A stretch of DNA of 64,000 bases from NCBI RefSeq assembly GCF_002575655.3, contig NC_053039.3, positions 371,791,633-371,855,632 of the forward strand, written 5' to 3'. The notes below the pieces were generated by a model, which was not told where the DNA came from, made no database searches, and saw nothing but the letters and a program-made list of their open reading frames with translations. Below are positions 11,220 through 24,494 of this stretch, piece after piece (position 1 is the stretch's first letter; each line of letters starts with the position of its first letter). This stretch comes from Aegilops tauschii subsp. strangulata (taxonomy: Eukaryota > Streptophyta > Magnoliopsida > Poales > Poaceae). The translations under genes were made by a program, and so were the position numbers.

Positions 11220-13789
11220 GCATCATTGAAATCATCATGCCTAGCTAGGGGCGTTAAATGATAGCGCTTGTTGGGAGGCAACCCAATTTTATTTTTGTTC
11301 CTTGCTTTTTGGTTCTGTTTAGGAATAAATAATACATCTAGTTTCTGTTTAGATGTGGTTTTATGTTTTAATTAGTGTTTGTGCCAAGTAAGACCTATAG
11401 GATCTTCTTGGATGATAGTTATTTGATCTTGCTGAAAATTCCAGAAACTTTCTGTTCACGAAAGCAATTGTTTAAAATCACCAGAACGTGATAAAATACT
11501 CATTCCAATTGCAGCAGATCAATAATCAAATTATCTAGGATGTCCTATTTTGGTAGAATTTTTTGAGTTCCAGAAGTTTGCGTTAGTTACAGATTACTAG
11601 AGACTGTTCTGTTTTTGACAGATTCTGTTTTTCGTGTGTTGATTGCTTATTTTGATGAATCTATGGCTAGTAAAATAGTTTATAAACCATAGAGAAGTTG
11701 GAATACAGTATATTTAACACCAATATAAATAAAGAATGAGTTCAATACAGTACCTTGAAGTGGTGTTTTGTTTTCTTTCACTAACGGAGCTCACGAGTTT
11801 TCTGTTGAGTTTTGTGTTGTGAAGTTTTCAAGTTTTGGGTAAAGATTCGATGGACTATGGAATAAGGAGTGGCAAGAGCCTAAGCTTAGGGATTCCCAAG
11901 GTACCCCAAGGTAATATTCAAGGATAACCAAGAGCCTAAGCTTGGGGATGCCCCGGATGGCATCCCCTCTTTCGTCTTCGTTCATCGGTCACTTTACTTG
12001 GAGCTATATTTTTATTCACCACATGATATGTGTTTTGCTTGGAGCGTCCTTTTATTTTCTTTAGCTTTGCTTGCTGTTTGAATAAATTACCGAGATCTGA
12101 AATTCTTAAATGAGAGAGAGTCTTCACATAGCTACATAATTATGTAACTACTCATTGATCTTCACTTATATCTTTTTGGAGTAGTTTGTCATTTACTCGT
12201 GTGCTTCACTTATATCTTATGAGTAAATGGTTGGATGATTTGAATGTCATAAATCTGAAATTATATATGTTTCATATGCTTATTCCTTGGGGAGTAATGA
12301 CTTTACATACAAGAAGTAGAGGTGGTAAATTTTTTGAAGGTTAGCAAACGTTGTATTGGTCACTTGAACAATTCATGAAAGAATATTGAAGGAAGAGAGA
12401 TTTCACATATAAATATACTATCTTGGGCATCTTCTATGATTGTGAGCCCCATTAATTATTTTCAAACCTGAGCAAATTAGTTGAAGTTGGACAAGGAAGA
12501 CAACGAAATGAGTTATTCTTGGGTATATTTGTATAGAAATTATATTGTTATGGATCCTCCAACATGTGGTGCTTGCTATTTAGAATCCTTTGCTAGCCAA
12601 AAATATCCGTACTAAGTGGGAATACTGCTTGTGCATCCAAACTCCTTGAACCAAGTTTCTTCCATGAGTGACCACCATATCTACCTATATGTGGTATTTA
12701 CCTGCCGTTCCAAGTAAATTTGCATGTGCCAAACTCTAAACCTTCAAATAATAATATGTTTTGTATGCCCGAATCGCTCATGTAGTGACTAGGGGCTAGC
12801 AGTATCTTCCATGCTAGGTGGGTTATTCTCACGATGAGTGGACTCCGCTCATCATTCACGAGAAAATGGCTGGTAACTGGGATGCCCAGTCCCATGATCA
12901 AAAGATCAAAATCAAATCAAAAATAATTGCAAAGAAAAGTCCCCTAGGATTGATGTTAGTTGGAGGCACCCCTTGTTTCGGGCAAGCCATGGATTGATGA
13001 TTGTTGGTGGAGGGGGAGTAAATTTTTTTTACCTTTCTGTTTGGGAACCGCCTATAATGTATGTAGTATGGAAGATATTGGGAACTCTTGGTCGTTATGT
13101 TGACAATGAAAGCATACCTCTCAAAATTATTTTCATCTCTGTTTTTGCTTCGAGCTCTGGCACCTCTGCAAATCCCTGCTTCCCTCTGCGAAGGGCCTAT
13201 CTTTTACTTTTATGCAAGAGTCAGTAGTATTCCTTCTCATTCCAACCTACTCTTTAGTTGGCAAGCATCATGTGATGGAAAGATCTAGGCATATATGGCC
13301 ATTCAAATATATTTGAGCATGAATTATCACTGTTGACATTACCCCTGAGGTAAAAGGTTGGGAGGCGAAACATTAAGCACCTATCTTTCTCTATGTTCGA
13401 TGAATACTATTTGTTCTAAAAATATGCTTTGAGTGGTAGCAATCATAGAAGACTAAATGATAGTTGAGTATGTGAAGTTTGCTGAATCAAAGCTCTGACA
13501 TAGACTCTTCCTGAAAATAAGATGAATTATAATTGTTTGATGACTAATAACATGGTTTGTTAGTTTGCAAGAGAGTTTATGTTCTATACTTTAACATGTG
13601 AATAGTTTGTTACTTGATCATGCAAAGTTTTATGATATGAGCTACTGTTATGACATATAATGATGCTAGAAAAGGTGATTGAAATTATCATTGATCAAAC
13701 TTGTGCACCTGCTAGCATTCACACTTCATAAATTCTTTCTTTTATCATTTACCTACTCGAGGACGAGCAGGAATTAAGCTTGGGGATGC
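11220..13789. other. Non-coding interior of element C
   Basis: This AT-rich stretch of about 2.6 kb has no credible coding sequence on either strand. It ends with a polypurine-type tract (AAGCTTGGGGATGC) directly before the 3' LTR at 13790. A similar AAGCTTGGGGATGC copy lies at about 11938. Confidence 0.65.
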
Positions 13790-16050
13790 TGATACGTCTC
13801 CAACATATCTATAATTTATGAAGTATTCATGCTATCATATTATCCATCTTAGATGTTTAATGGGCTTTACTAAGCACTTTTATATGATTTTTGGGACTAA
13901 CCTATTAACCCAGAGCCCAGTGCCAGTTCCTGTTTTTTCCCTTGTTTCAGTGTTTCGAAGAAAAGGAATATCAAACATAGTCCAAACGGAATGAAACCTT
14001 CGGGAAAGTTATTTCTGGATGTATGTCTTGCGTGGGATACCTGTGGTGACAATGGGGTATTCTATTGATCCACTTGATGTATGTTTTGGTGATCAACTTG
14101 CGGGTTCCGCCCATGAACCTATGCATAGGGGTTGGCACACGTTTTCATCTTGATTCTCCGGTAGAAACTTTGGGGCACTCTTTGAGGTTCTATGTGTTCG
14201 TTGAATAGATGAATCTGAGATAGTGTGATGCATATCGTGTAATCATACCCACGGATACTTGAGGTGACATTGGAGTATCTAGGTGACATTAGGGTTTTGG
14301 TTGATGTGTGTCTTAAGGTGTTATTTTACTACGAACTCTAGGGCTGTTTGTGACACTTATAGGAATAGCCCAATGGATTGATCAGAAAGAATAACTTTGA
14401 GGTGGTTTCGTACCCTACCATAATCTCTTTGTTTGTTCTCCGCTATTAGTGACTTTGGAGTGACTCTTTGTTGCATGTTGAGGGATATTTATATGATCCA
14501 ATTATGTTATTATTGTTGAGAGAACTTGCACTAGTGAAAGTATGAACCCTAGGCCTTGTTTCCTAGCATTGCAATACCGTTTTCGCTCACTTTTATCATT
14601 AGTTACCTTGCTGTTTTTATATTTTCAGATTACAAAAACCTATATCTACCATCCATATTGCACTTGTATCACCATCTCTTCGCCGAACTAGTGCACCTAT
14701 ACAATTTACCATAGTATTGGGTGTGTTGGGGACACAAGAGACTCTTTGTTATTTGGTTGCAGGGTTGCTTGAGAGAGACCATCTTCATCCTACGCCTCCC
14801 ACGGATTGATAAACCTTAGGTCATCCACTGGAGGGAAACTTGCTACTGTCCTACAAACCTCTGCACTTGGAGGCCCAACAACGTCTACAAGAAGAAGGTT
14901 GTGTAGTAGATCAGCCTGGGCGTTCGGCCTTTTCGGTTTGCTCGGTTCGGTCTTTTCGGTCTTTCAAGAATTCGGTCTTCCATAATTGACTACCGAAATA
15001 ATTTTGGTCTTTTCGGTTTTCCACTATTCGGTCTTCGGTCTTTACATACCAATGTTCGGTCCCGACCAAACAGACCAAATTTTGTGACACAACTCAGATT
15101 CATATACATTACTTCCAGTATCTGTACATGTTTATTTATGCAAAATTGAGACAACAAATGTATGTACAGAGGTGCGTGTGTGTATAAGAAAAATTAGACA
15201 AGTGTTAGACAACAAAAGTATGTAACAGGCTAACATCACAAATTCTGAACAATATAGCTTTGCACATACATAAGTATGCGTTAACATAGGTACGCACACA
15301 CATTCAATAATCTGGACATGACACAAGGCTCTGCACTTAGGCATTATTGGCCGATCTGATGCACTCATGCACATACATAGGAGTCACTTGCTCATCTTCA
15401 AGCTTCAGTTGTGAGGTAAAGCACCGGAAAAGGAGAGTAGGCGGCGGCTAGCTTGGAAGAGACGGTGGCGACGGATTGACGCCAGTGCAGCAGCATGGAA
15501 GGGGACGAGATCTGAAGCACCACTGGCGGATGGCGATTCGCAGGCTGTGGAGCGATGTACGGGAGGTTGGGTTGCCGGGCGGTCGTCACCGGTCACGGCA
15601 GCGGATCGGCGCGGATCTCACCGGTCACGGCTGCGGATCGGAGAGCTCCTTGGGGAGGCGGTCGTCACGGGGCCTGGTCTCTTAGCGGCGGCTAGGGTTG
15701 GTCATTGGCAGAGAAGGGGGAGGAACGAGAGTGAGGCTGCGGTTCGTGCCTCTGTGTCGCTCGTCGTGAGGAGGTGAGGTAGTGTCTCGCTCGTGAGGAT
15801 TGGGCTAGCCAGTTGGGCCTTAGGTAAACATTGTTGTGCGTGTGGGCTTTTAAAATAGATTGGTCTATATGGTCTTTTCGGTCCTGCAGGGTAGAGGACT
15901 GATTTGACCTTATTAAATTCGGTCATGTAGTTTTGCAGACCAAAGTTTATTCGATCTTTTTTAGTTTGGTCTTTTCGGGTTCGGTCTCGGTCTTTTCGGG
16001 TTCGGTTTTCGATCTTCGGTTTTTATGCCCGGGGTGAGTAGTAGACATCA
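13790..16050 (+). repeat. 3' LTR of element C, with internal deletion and hAT-like insertion
   Basis: It begins TGATACGTCTCC like the 5' LTR but joins at 14019/14020 across a deletion. The missing segment corresponds to 8607-9144 of the 5' LTR (about 538 bp), including the TATA region. Near its end it holds an 1127-bp insertion (14911-16037) between two GTAGTAGA copies. It finishes with GTAGACATCA at 16050. Confidence 0.85.
14911..16037. mobile_element. hAT-like non-autonomous DNA transposon
   Basis: The insert lies between an exact 8-bp duplication, GTAGTAGA (14903-14910 and 16038-16045), the size typical of hAT elements. Its ends are imperfect inverted repeats: TCAGCCTGGGCG on the left against TCACCCCGGGCA read inward from the right (9 of 12 match). 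Both subterminal zones are packed with copies of a TCGGTCTTTTCGG-type motif, in keeping with hAT subterminal transposase-binding repeats. The middle (about 15400-15780) is GC-rich and could be captured DNA, but I see no transposase and no convincing coding frame. Confidence 0.72.
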
Positions 16051-16055
16051 CCACG

Positions 16056-16632
16056 CCACCACCACGCGCCGTCAGGTGCGCCAGGGGGCTTCGTCAACAC
16101 CAGCATGGCCGGCGGCGCCGGGGGCTCTGCCGCCCCCATACCGCCCGCAACAAGCATGAGCACAAGCGTCGCCTCCCATGGCCCAAGTGGGATGCCGCGC
16201 TATCACCCTCAAGATGCCGCGCTGGGCTGGGCAACATGGAGTGTGGGGCACTATGGCGAAGTGTTCGGGGTAACAACCCCGGAAGCCTACGTGCCCCGCA
16301 TGACAGACCAGGAGTACACATCGGAGGACGACCCCAGCTCGTTCGTTGGAGAAGATTGGGAAGAAGGGACGCTAGGAGTCGAAGCCTTCCAGGAGCCATC
16401 GGGGAACCACCACGACCGCGTGTGCGACGACCACTACAGGGTACCCCTAATCCCTCAGGAGCAAGCTTACGCTAATCATGAGTCGCAGGAGGAACAGATC
16501 ACCGCAACGGCCGGCGGCCCTAGCTCGACGGCCTCCCTGCCGGCAGGAGGATCGCGTTGGGGGTTGCAAGAGAGGGGTCGGGAGCCAGGCCCCTCCCCAT
16601 GGCGCGCGAAGCCAGGGGACACCCGGAGGTAG
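16056..16632 (+). pseudogene. gag of element B, second part
   Basis: This frame continues the B gag after element C and runs to a stop at 16630-16632. It holds an acidic region with tyrosines and prolines, typical of the segment before the capsid domain. Downstream, to the solo LTR at 16816, the frame is lost and only GC-rich sequence is seen. No zinc knuckle and no pol follow. Confidence 0.65.
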
Positions 16633-16815
16633 GCCCTCTGCCGGGGAGGCTTCGACGACCCTTCCCCCGGCAGAGGACCTGTGGTCGCCGAGGGCACCGC
16701 TGGCGTCCCCTTTCCCTCCTTTGTGTCGTCCTCGTAACCGGTCGGCTCAAAGGAGGTCAAGGGTGGCGCAAGGCGGGGCCCTCGTCTGGCGATATGAAGC
16801 AAGGCCGGTACCGGT

Positions 16816-19800
16816 TGTGGCACCCCGGCTCAGAGCGACCGGTTTACCCTGCATTGCCAGCCCAGAGACCATGTCTTCTGGCAACACACAACATCTTGGT
16901 ACAGAAAACAACCGCTTTATTGATGCTAGCGGATCAGAGTTTATATTACAACAGATGTCGAGGCCAAGCGGCACGCACGGTGCGGCTGAACAATATGTAC
17001 ATTATTTAGTGAACATAAAGGGGCCTCGATGATGACAACTACGCGGCAGCAGAACAACGTCGTAGCGGAAGCTCCATAGCACAGGGACACCGATGGGGAC
17101 ACGATCTAGACCCGGACAACACTCCTTTCCAACGAGACTTTCCTGAAATCTGGCATGATACGCCAGGTCATTACATTGAATGCACTTGCAAGCTCACAAC
17201 AGACATAATCATAATGACAAACAATATCATGATAATTAACCAATTAATAATAATGCAACACCATATGTCCAACATGCTGTGATCATGCTCGAACGTCCCT
17301 CGGGATGGACTTACCAACCGTGATCATTTACAGATCACAAACAAATCACCATCGTGGTCTTGACAAGAGTAACTCATGATCCTTACGGCGATCACAACCA
17401 CGACCAATATTTGGTCTCGAACATCTCGATGGCCTTTCCGCCATCATCAACAGTGCAAAGTTCATAACTTAGTGTGCAAATTTATTACATGTTGACTCAT
17501 GGTGGGACCTACTACGAGGCGTCCGTGACCGTGGACTCGGCTATCGATAGATTATACACTCTGTAGAGGTAGCACACTGTACCCACACCACGGAACCCAT
17601 GGCCCCGCACTCCCATTCGGGTGGACCAACGGCATTCCGACGAAACCCCTCCATTGCCATGACACTCGCCCGACCACTCTGACCCAATCCCCCAACGGGC
17701 TAGTCCTGGGTGGCCCCGTGTCTACCAAAGACACAACGACCACCGTCGTGGCCAAAACGATCCCACTCGGGGACCTGGTACCATAATCTCAACAACGGGC
17801 ACACAAGATTATGCCTGCTTACCGGGCCAGGGTAAGCATGCCCATAACCTTCCCTAGTTGGAGGCACCGACCAGGGGCATGTCAATGGACCGAATCAAGG
17901 CCTTCCCACAAAGGCAAATGTGGTTCCACTGGGAAAAACTCGATTCAGCGGCACCATGACCCAGTCAACGATATATTCAAGTTGAGTAATATTTAGGTTC
18001 AACTTAAAATGAAAATGACCGGTGTCATAGCATGCCATGAAATGCAATAATACACATGCATCACATATTAACGAAAATGACTGATGTCAACCATATTCAC
18101 ACTAAGCATAAACAGCAACAACTTATATTACTTTCCTGGTCAGGGTAACTCTCACTTTAACAAGATATTTTGTAGCAAGTTTTATTATTTTTCTCATGCA
18201 AGAAAATAACTTCGATTAATTTCTCATATGCATAGCAAAAATTATACTATCATCACCACAAGCAAATCCTAATTTCTTTACCAACCAAGTTAGGTTCAAA
18301 CATTCTGTAAATCAAGAAAAATGGCTAAACAAGCACTTAACAGAATATTTTCTAGCAAATTTTACTATTTTATTTGTGCAAGAAAATAACTTTAAGTAAA
18401 TACTCATATGCATAACAAATCATTTTATCATTACCACAAGTAGATCTTAGCTTCTTTACTAACTAAGCTAGTTTCAAACATTCTGTAAATCAAGCATAAT
18501 AACTAACAAACACTTAACAGAATATAAATAACATAATAGTTATTTAAATGCATGGATTAATCATTTCATTCAAGTAAGAAAATCATAAATATTGAAATGA
18601 CACCATGAAAATGTTGTTGTGGCTTGCCTTAGTGCAGATGAGGTTCACAAGCCTTCTGGTGATCCTCAAGACAAGCCTCACCCTCTGAAAATAATTTTAA
18701 ATACAAGAAGAAGATAGCAAGAACACTTCTAAAAATCACCAGAAAATCTAGGCAGCACAGAAAAATCTCATTTTTGGTGAGCTGCTAGATTTCTTTGCAA
18801 AGAACACAATGCAAAAAGAATCAATTCATTTGGACATATGGTTGAAGAGTTATGGATGTTTGAAGCTTTATGTAAATTCAAATGAATTTGAATAAAAATA
18901 AAACAAGCTGGGGGGTGACGTCGAAGGCATAAAGCCCAGGGGCGCCACAACTCGTACCGCTTCGCGCGCGTACAGAGTGGCTGACTAGCGGGCCCCGCTA
19001 GTCAGGTGAGGAGGAGGGGGAGAAGGAAACAAAGGGGGTCACGGCTTCGCCGGCGACGAGGGCTCCTTGGCCAAAACGAGAGGGAGGGATTGAGAGAGGG
19101 GACGGAGGCGCATCTGCCCGTACCTGTAGCGTAGCTAGGGGTGGTCGGACGGCGTCGGAATCGACCTCACAAGCGGAGGAAGAACGCGGTGGTCGACGGA
19201 GATGAGGAAGACGGCGAGCAGAGGCAACTCCAGGAGCTTCAAGTGGTCGGAACAGCTTCACCGACGAGAGGCGGAGGCTCTTGATGGGTCGCCCTGGCCT
19301 GAGAGGGGCTAGAGCTACCGCGACGACCAGAGGGGATCGCCGGCGAGCTCGAGCTCGGGGACGGCGGCCTGCCCGGCCGGGCTACGGTTGCCTACATGCT
19401 ATAGGAGTGGGTGGGAGTGGTGGATGGTGCTCGAGGAGGCTGGGGGCGGATCCATTTATAGGCGAGCGGAGAGGGGGGGTTCGGGCTCCGCCGATGGACA
19501 CCTGTCCACCGGCGCCCGGCGACGAGCGGCGTCAGTGAGAGGGGGAGAAGGCGACGCAGCTCACGCGGCGACTGTTGGCGAACGGGGACGAGCACAGGAG
19601 CGAGGAGAAGGCGACGAGCACAGTGTGCACCGCACTGTTGTGTTGGCCAGACCGTGCCCGTGCTCGCTGCGGCGAGCTCCGGCGTCGGCGAGCGCCAGGG
19701 GGGAGTTAATGGCGTTGAGATGAGGATGGTGGCGAAGTTTGGCACGCTCGGGCAGACGGGGGAAGCGAGCACGCGTGAACAGACCGCTCGGCGGCACTCA

Positions 19801-20532
19801 GAGCGCGTTGACATGCAGGCATGGCATGGTGGACATGCGTGGTCACCGCGCGAAATCTTCCCTCAGGCCAGCCTACGTCCAAAAATCATGCCTGGCTTGT
19901 TGTTCATGGTGGTTTTGAAGTTTACCACCCTTTGGTTTGGATTCAGGTGCAGTAGGGGAGTTTTTACAAGCCAAGTAAGTTTCTAATCAGTAGCTTTGAG
20001 AGGTTACTGAGGTCAAATGGCTGGGAGTTGGGGGCTGTGCTTTGGAGGTTAGCCATGATCTACATAGGTGAAGATGCACAAGAAAATTCAGGCACAATGG
20101 AGCAAGTAAAATGGTAGTTGCTGTAGAAACCACCATTTCTGTCCAGAACAGAAAATATTTTCTGTAGCAAAAATATTCCAAAAAGTGATGAAATATTTTT
20201 GCTCAGGAAGGTGTCCTAGGGTTCAAAGAATATTTGTGAATTATCTCAGATTTTTCTGGGCCATAAAAATTGGGGTTGCTTTGGAGCATATTGAACTAGC
20301 TAGGGTTTTTGAGAGGAAAATGAATATTTCATTTAAGAAAAATATTCCAAAGATTATTTTGGGGTGGATCAGAAGGTAAATGATGATTAGGAAGGGAAAT
20401 GAAGGACTTGGGTGAAAGTCAAGGATACCCAAGTGTTTAAGTCCATATGAAAAGATTCAAAAATTCCAAATTTCAGAATAACTCCAAATGAAAATCAGGC
20501 AAATAAGAGGGGGCAAAAACCAGGCTGTCACA
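16816..20532 (-). repeat. Solo LTR D (3.7 kb, minus orientation)
   Basis: On the minus strand it starts TGTGACAGCC (20532) and ends GGTGCCACA (16816). Flanks are CCGGT (16811-16815) and CCTGT (20533-20537), a 5-bp target duplication with one mismatch. There is no internal domain and no second LTR, so it is a solo LTR, the usual product of LTR-LTR recombination. A good TATA box on the minus strand (TATAAATG, 19460-19453) lies in a GC-rich promoter-like zone (about 18950-19850). Open frames there look like by-products of GC richness. The family was not identified. Confidence 0.78.
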
Positions 20533-20537
20533 CCTGT

Positions 20538-21259
20538 GAAGAAGGCCCAGTGCCTGTGAAGCTCGCCGCCCGTGACACTCTCACGTAATAATGAGTTGGG
20601 GCTGTACACGCCCCGGAGTCTCAGGAGCGCCGGCCTCAGGCCCTGGGGCTCCCTCCCACGCCTAGTGGCAGCACTTAGCTCCGCGCTGGTGAGAAGACTT
20701 GAAGACCGGAAGACTAGACTAGGTGCCGGACGCGGCCTTTCGCTTTGGATCTCTCTTTCTTTAGCTTTGCTTTCTGGATCTGGATTTAAGTTGAAGCCGA
20801 ATTTTTATCGATGCGCGCGGGGGGTGCCTTTTCTCATTCGAGCAATTTCTTGCCTTCTGGATCTCGTTTTGTCTGGGACTCATGTCCGTCGCCTTCCCCT
20901 CACGAGCTCCTCGCAAGTTGGACCGCACGAAGCGCACGCTCGCCGAGCGCGCACCAGCGCTGCGGCTGGTGCTCACCTCTTGCGGGGCCCCTTCAGACGG
21001 GGCGATAAGCTCCGCAAGATTCTCAGAAACTCGTCGCTTCACGACCCAGCTCGAAGCTGGCACTGACTAAGGTAAACCACGACGGAAAACTCGCCCCTGG
21101 ATTCACGAGTTCACGAGGGCACATACTCACATCGCATCGGAAAGTAAAAACTGCAATTTACTTACATGAGGCGCTCCCCCTCTCAAAATGCTCTTACAAG
21201 TTTTCCAAGGGCCACGCCCGAGTTTTCTGTGCAGGGTGAAACGACAGGAGAACATTGGA
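20538..21259. other. Spacer of element B between solo LTR D and antisense gene
   Basis: No recognisable protein is encoded here. By analogy with elements A and E this is the non-coding stretch that follows gag/pol and precedes the 3' end of the antisense gene. Confidence 0.5.
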
Positions 21260-24200
21260 TCAACCAGAAATGTCACTCGCTACATCACCCATGGACGCGT
21301 CACTCGCGTCGTCATCGTCTTCGTCGGCATCGTCGCCGCCGTCGGCGACGCCCCCATCGCCGTCGTCGACCACGTCGCCTTCGTCTGCGACGACCACCAC
21401 CGTGTCATCCTCCGAAGTGAAGTCCCTGACCAACGCGTCCACATTGTCCTCAACCCAATGCGCCAGGTCGCCTCGGACGGCCGTGGGTACGGGGGCGATG
21501 GCGGCGTCGAAATCAAAGTTGTGGTCAACATTCAGAAGGTGGCTGAAGACACGGGAGAAAGCGTGCTCAAGCAGGCCACGACCCCTTTACTCCACAAGCT
21601 GGCGAGCTCTGGCAGATCGAGCCTCCAGGCGCGTCACCGCCTCGGTGAAGAAGGTCAGGTGGTTGGCATAGTCATTCGATTGAGGGGCCGGTGCATCCTC
21701 GTCGCATATATGGCCCAGGGCGGTATTGGCCCTGTTCCGGAGATCCTGAAGCATAGGGGCATGCTCGCGCTCCAGCGTTTGTCGTTGGAGCACTTGCTCC
21801 GTGTTTTGCCGTGCGACGGCCTCAGCGTCATCAACCCGCCTCCGAAGAGAAAGCATCTCGGCGCGGGCGGAGGCCAAGTCTGCCTGCGCCGTAATCAGGG
21901 CGGCAGCCGTGGCTTCCGCACGCCTCTCAGCCTCATCCAACCTGGGCCTGAGGGCAGCGGCCCTGCCCGCATCCTCCGTACCCGCGAGCTTGAGCTTCAG
22001 GTCGTACCTACCCTCCAGGTCTGTGCGAACCTCGGCCATCCGGCGATTGACCTCTTCCTCGACTCTGGCCTCGCGAGCCCCGACGGCATCTTCTGCTTGA
22101 GCAACTTGACGCTCCCTCGTCTCCAGTTGCTCGAGCTCGAGGCTGCGCTCCACAGCTTCCAGGGCTAGCGCCTCCTCGCGCTTTCGGACCTCCTCTTCCT
22201 CCGCGGACGTCCCCCTCAGCGATGCAAGAGCGGCCCTGCGCGCCTCCACCTGCTGCTCAAGGGACGCGCTCCAGGCCTGGAGCTCCCACGCGCGCTTCTC
22301 CGCAGCCTCGCGACGGCGGTCAGCCTCGCTAGCCTCTTCCAAGGCCCGCGAGCGGGCTTCATAGGAAACCTTGAGGGATGCCTCGGCCTTTGCATTCTCA
22401 AGGTCACGCTGATAGCGGCCGAGGTTGATGACCACCCTCAGCTTGCGCCGCTCCTCCACCAGCCGGAGACCTTCAGCCTCAAGGCGCGAGTCGACACCCG
22501 CGAGCTCTTCACCAAGTCGACTCACCGCGCCCATCGCCTCCTGGAAGAGCTCGGGATGAACTACGCTCCGCCCGCGCTCGAGCTCGAACGCTCGGCCCAC
22601 CTCGTCCTCCACCTCGGGGGCTGCGGGTGGGGCGCCAAGTGGCGCGCCACCTCCCGGCGGGGGCTGGGGGCTGACGCCGCACCTGACGTCAACCAGTCCT
22701 CGCGAGGAGCCCGAGCCGATCGGGGCTCGCTGCTTGAAGAGGAGCCGAAGATCGAAGCCAACCAGCTGCTGTCCATGAGCAAGGGAGGAGTCTTGGGCAC
22801 GCCTGCCAAGCTCCACGCCAGACCGTGGGGGAGGGGTGGCCAAGCCGCGGGCTCAGCGCGCCACGAAGGCGGAGACACTCCCCCAACCGACCCTGCTCCG
22901 GGGGCGGCAGGCGGACCAGGAATGCTCAAGGCCGATGGGGGAGTTGATGAAGGAGGAGGCCGCTTCTCAGAAGACGCAACAGCTTCAACGGAAGGAGCCC
23001 TAAAGGACTGACATCAGGATAAGAAGACTACACGCAAGAAGCCATGACAATAAAATACTTACGCGTCAATGGCGATGTACTTTCGTTGCTTCAACGGCCC
23101 GAAGATATTGCTGCCGCTGGGGGATCCCTTCCTCTTACGGAGCTCCTCGAAGTCCACACAAAGACGACCGAAGCGCTGGACGTGACGGCTGGTGCGCGGC
23201 GGGGCCGAAGAAGAGCTGAGAGGGATGGCTTCAGGGGTGTCCGGTTGCGGCGAACAGCCGAGCGCCATCTCACCACAACCTCCCGAGGCTCCTAGAGCCT
23301 TGGCCTCGGGAGCCGCATGCTGCGTATCCTCAGCGACCGACGCCTCAGGAGGGGGGTCGCATGCCCCCGAGGACGACGCCCAGGATCACCACTCGGCATG
23401 TGCTCCTCAGCAGTCGAGCCACCAGCCCCCGTCGGAGCTCGCCCTCCCGCACCGTCACCTGGGGCGAGCTCGGCACCGGCGGCGAGGAAGGGAACCACGA
23501 CGATGGGGTTCTCGCGGGATCCCACCAGGCCGATTGGGCGCAGCCCCCACTCATCAAAGGAAGGCATGCTCGCGGCAAATGCGGCTTTGTTCTCGCAGCG
23601 GTACAACAGGCAGCTATTCCTGGGCATCTCATCCGCCAGGGGGACACCCGATAGGACCATGAGCACCGTTTGCCGCGTCGCAAGAGGAAGCCCCTTCTCC
23701 TGAAACCTCATGTGGTCCTGGCTGCGGAGCAAGTCCCACATCGGGCGGGAGTGGCGCTGAAGTGGAGCGACTCAACACTTGATGAACTCCTTCACCACCA
23801 TGGGCGCAGTCACGCCGAGATCCTTCAACCACCTCAGCCTGGCCCAGACGGGGGCAAGGCAGGGGCTCGTGCGCTTCTGATGGCCCCAGTCGGAGTTTGG
23901 AATAGCAGGCCCCGCCGGAACTTGGAGCAGAGGGCTGAGCACGCCGGCGTCAACAAACACCCATCGTATGCAGAACTCGCTCGTGGATGAAGGAAGCTCG
24001 AAGTCAATCCCCGCGCCCGCAGTCGCAGCCACGGCCTGGAAGCCCACGCACCCCGAGCTCTGCCGGGGACCGGTCAGATGCAATGAGAAGAAGTGGCAGA
24101 GGAGGGCCATGGAAGGAGCGATGCCCACCATGGCCTCGCACAAGAAGGCGAAGACGGCAAGAAGGGTCATAGATTGAGGGTCGAGATGAAGCATGTGGAT

Positions 24201-24494
24201 CTAATAATGCTCGAGCACCGCGTTGAAGAAGGCGGAGAAGGGAGGAATCAGACCAGCCCAGAGGGCATCAATGAAGATCGGGACCTCAATGGCTGCCCGA
24301 GCCATGCAAGTGTGAGACGCGGGCCAAGCCATCGTCTCTCCCCACTCATTGAAGCTGGAGGCAAGCATGGGGTGCACCTTGTCCATGGCCTCGTCGTTGA
24401 GCACACGAGGCCGGCCGAGCGCAGGCTCAAAGGGCGGAGGCGCAGTTGGCAAAGACAGAGGTTTCTTCCCCTTTTCAGCCTGTTTCGACGCCAT
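21260..24494 (-). pseudogene. Antisense gene of element B (N-terminal transposon domain plus long coiled coil)
   Basis: It is read opposite to the B gag. Start ATG is at 24494 (MASKQAEKGKKP). One frame covers the N-terminal domain down to about 23290, broken by in-frame stops at 24203-24201 (TAG) and 23774-23772 (TGA). A frame change follows near 23280. A donor site (GTAAGT) near 23062 and an acceptor ending at 23008 define a short intron of about 55 bp. The second exon (23007-21260) encodes a Pro/Ser-rich stretch, then a coiled coil of about 280 residues full of Glu, Arg and Ala, and an Asp-rich tail (about 21442-21260). An in-frame TAA at 21589-21587 separates the last two parts. The domain order matches the antisense genes of A and E, though the sequences differ widely. 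Confidence 0.72.

Larger units (their letters stand above)
8377..16050 (+). mobile_element. Athila-like Gypsy element C, non-autonomous (Sabrina/WHAM-type LTR)
   Basis: It is flanked by CCGCG (8372-8376) and CCACG (16051-16055), a 5-bp target duplication with one CpG transition. LTRs are 8377-10040 and 13790-16050. The primer-binding site TGGCGCCGTTGCCGGGGA matches what is known for Athila-type elements (tRNA-Asp). The interior holds one orphan acidic ORF and long non-coding stretches, but no gag or pol. The LTR sequence is very common in Triticeae genomes. The exact family name (Sabrina, WHAM or other) is from memory and uncertain. Confidence 0.88.

Noticed and set aside
16094..16399. Minus-strand Cys/Arg-rich frame opposite the B gag
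   Set aside because: It is a shadow of the gag frame at 16056-16632, with no domain or start context.
18998..19814. Open frames in the GC-rich part of solo LTR D
   Set aside because: They overlap on both strands, have no domain, and lie around an LTR TATA box.
21166..22168. Plus-strand open frame of about 330 codons at 21188-22168
   Set aside because: It is the mirror of the antisense coiled-coil exon of B, and its composition is explained by that exon.
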